From Enterobacter sp. JUb54 (GTDB lineage Bacteria > Pseudomonadota > Gammaproteobacteria > Enterobacterales > Enterobacteriaceae): DNA of 64,000 nt. Positions 62,966-64,000 of the stretch are shown in pieces. Every line of letters begins with the position of its first letter. Positions within the stretch are counted from its first letter, which is position 1. The translations under genes were made by a program, and so were the position numbers. Location: NCBI RefSeq assembly GCF_014298075.1, contig NZ_CP060418.1, positions 3,100,001 through 3,164,000 on the forward strand. The letters run 5' to 3'. The notes beneath the pieces were generated by a model that was given only the letters and a program-made list of their open reading frames with translations, ran no database searches and was not told the DNA's origin.

Positions 62966-63457
62966 TCAGCGCATTATTTTGTCGCCGCGCGACAGCCCGA
63001 CGACACCCGATCGTGCCACTTCGACGATTCGCGCCACGTCACGCAGTGAAGCGAGGAAGGCATCCAGTTTATCGCTGGTGCCCACCAGCTGAACGGTATA
63101 AATCGACGGGGTCACATCGATGATCTGCCCACGGAAAATTTCCGTGTTGCGTTTCACCTCTTCCCGGCCAAAACCGCTCGCCTGCACCTTCACCAGCATG
63201 ATTTCACGCTCAACGTGCGAGTTCTGCCCGAGTTCGCTGACGCGCAGCACATCCACCAGCTTATGCAGCTGCTTTTCAATCTGCTCGATCGCTTTCTCGT
63301 CGCCGACGGTCTGAATGGTCATTCTGGAGAGCGTTGGATCGTCTGTCGGCGCCACCGTCAGGCTTTCAATGTTGTATCCGCGCTGCGCAAAGAGCCCGAT
63401 GACGCGCGACAAGGCGCCCGATTCGTTTTCCAGTAATACAGATAATATCCGGCGCAT
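62966..63457 (-). CDS. ilvH: Acetolactate synthase III regulatory subunit
   Basis: 163 residues, E. coli length. N-terminal ACT domain ([39 protein letters not shown]), which binds valine for feedback inhibition, then a second ACT-like domain (about residues 78-163). The GALSRV loop with its Gly14-type valine site is intact, so valine sensitivity is expected. ATG 63457 is 2 bases after the ilvI stop. Partner of IlvI in branched-chain amino acid synthesis. Confidence 0.97.
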   Translation of the reverse strand: MRRILSVLLENESGALSRVIGLFAQRGYNIESLTVAPTDDPTLSRMTIQTVGDEKAIEQIEKQLHKLVDVLRVSELGQNSHVEREIMLVKVQASGFGREEVKRNTEIFRGQIIDVTPSIYTVQLVGTSDKLDAFLASLRDVARIVEVARSGVVGLSRGDKIMR

Positions 63458-63459
63458 AA

Positions 63460-64000
63460 TCAGGTTCTCTCCGTTTTGCTCAACCACATCTCATCCATGC
63501 CGCCGCCGCGGATATGCATGGGATACACATGCTCGCTGCCATCGACCATCACATCCACGAAGACCAGACGGTTATTACGCACCTGCTCCAGCGCCTCGGC
63601 CAGCTTAGACTCCAGCTCTTGTGGTTCGCTGATTCGGATCCCCACATGGCCATAGGCTTCTGCAACCCGGACGAAATCCGGTAGCGACTCCATATAGGAT
63701 TGTGAATGACGGCCGGAATAGATCATATCCTGCCACTGTTTCACCATCCCGAGATAGCGGTTGTTGAGGTTCAGCACCAGCACCGGCAGCTCGTACTGCA
63801 GCGCGGTAGACAGCTCCTGAATATTCATCTGGATGCTGCCATCGCCGGTCACGCAAACCACGGTCTCCGCCGGCAGAGCCATCTTCACGCCGAGCGCGGC
63901 GGGTAAGCCGAAGCCCATCGTGCCGAGGCCGCCGGAGTTAATCCAACGTCGTGGTTTGTCGAACGGATAATAAAGCGCGGCGAACATCTGATGCTGGCCC
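63460..64000 (-). CDS. ilvI: Acetolactate synthase III catalytic subunit, 3' part
   Basis: C-terminal 179 residues are visible; the gene continues beyond the right edge. ThDP-binding motif [39 protein letters not shown] (GDG...NN, about 28 residues apart) is complete, and [19 protein letters not shown] precedes it. C-terminus ends [14 protein letters not shown] as in E. coli. Condenses pyruvate to acetolactate or with 2-oxobutyrate. ilvH is co-translated from 2 bases downstream. Confidence 0.97.
   Translation of the reverse strand, partial: GQHQMFAALYYPFDKPRRWINSGGLGTMGFGLPAALGVKMALPAETVVCVTGDGSIQMNIQELSTALQYELPVLVLNLNNRYLGMVKQWQDMIYSGRHSQSYMESLPDFVRVAEAYGHVGIRISEPQELESKLAEALEQVRNNRLVFVDVMVDGSEHVYPMHIRGGGMDEMWLSKTERT

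Overview
The window is a chromosomal stretch of a gammaproteobacterium of the family Enterobacteriaceae. Almost every core protein can be aligned from memory with its E. coli or Salmonella counterpart at near full length, and the order (cueO-yacC-speE-speD-yacL-acnB-yacH-lpd-aceF-aceE-pdhR-aroP-ampE-ampD-nadC-ppdD-hofB-hofC-guaC-coaE-zapD-yacG-mutT-secA-secM-lpxC-dcw cluster-cra-ilvH-ilvI) is the E. coli 'minute 2-3' region read in reverse. Accessory insertions and ERIC repeats point to an Enterobacter/Citrobacter/Klebsiella/Salmonella-type genome rather than E. coli K-12. I cannot name the genus from sequence alone. No rRNA, tRNA, CRISPR array, IS element or prophage is visible.

Layout. 1-2650: a parDE-type toxin-antitoxin pair (toxin cut by the window edge) and the copper oxidase gene cueO with a CueR-type promoter, then yacC. 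2651-5175: an AT-rich insertion with two overlapping exported-protein genes, a lipoprotein and a long coiled-coil protein ending in a degenerate FKBP domain; this is the least explained part of the window. 5297-6975: spermidine synthesis (speE, speD). 7002-10973: a four-gene operon for D-threonate-type acid sugar use (permease, DUF1537 kinase, PdxA2 dehydrogenase, DeoR-type regulator) with palindromic operators at its promoter. 11148-18287: yacL, an SDR lacking the usual active-site lysine, acnB, a DUF3300-DUF2950 pair of exported proteins and a small secreted protein. 18449-25748: the pyruvate dehydrogenase operon pdhR-aceE-aceF-lpd with a PdhR operator and two ERIC-type repeats between its genes. 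26392-30294: aroP and a sugar transporter/GH43 glycosidase pair. 30326-39696: ampDE, an ERIC element with an internal insert, nadC, the ppdD-hofB-hofC type IV pilin genes, guaC, coaE-zapD-yacG and mutT.

39757-61125: secM-secA, lpxC and the complete division and cell wall (dcw) cluster mraZ-rsmH-ftsL-ftsI-murE-murF-mraY-murD-ftsW-murG-murC-ddlB-ftsQ-ftsA-ftsZ on the minus strand. Genes overlap or nearly touch, and the cluster starts at a TTGACA promoter followed by three GTGGG-type MraZ-binding repeats. 61781-64000: cra with an in-frame fruL-like leader, ilvH and the 3' part of ilvI.

Work flow: the dcw cluster makes the peptidoglycan precursors (MurC-G, MraY, Ddl) and the septal machinery (FtsZAQLWI); LpxC and SecA/SecM serve the outer membrane and export; AmpD/AmpE handle muropeptide recycling. 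PDH, AcnB and Cra form a central carbon group. The accessory operons add acid-sugar and arabinoside/xyloside use. Interest centres on the coiled-coil FKBP/lipoprotein pair, the SDR, the dtn-type operators, the ERIC elements inside the pdh operon, and the fruL-cra frame.
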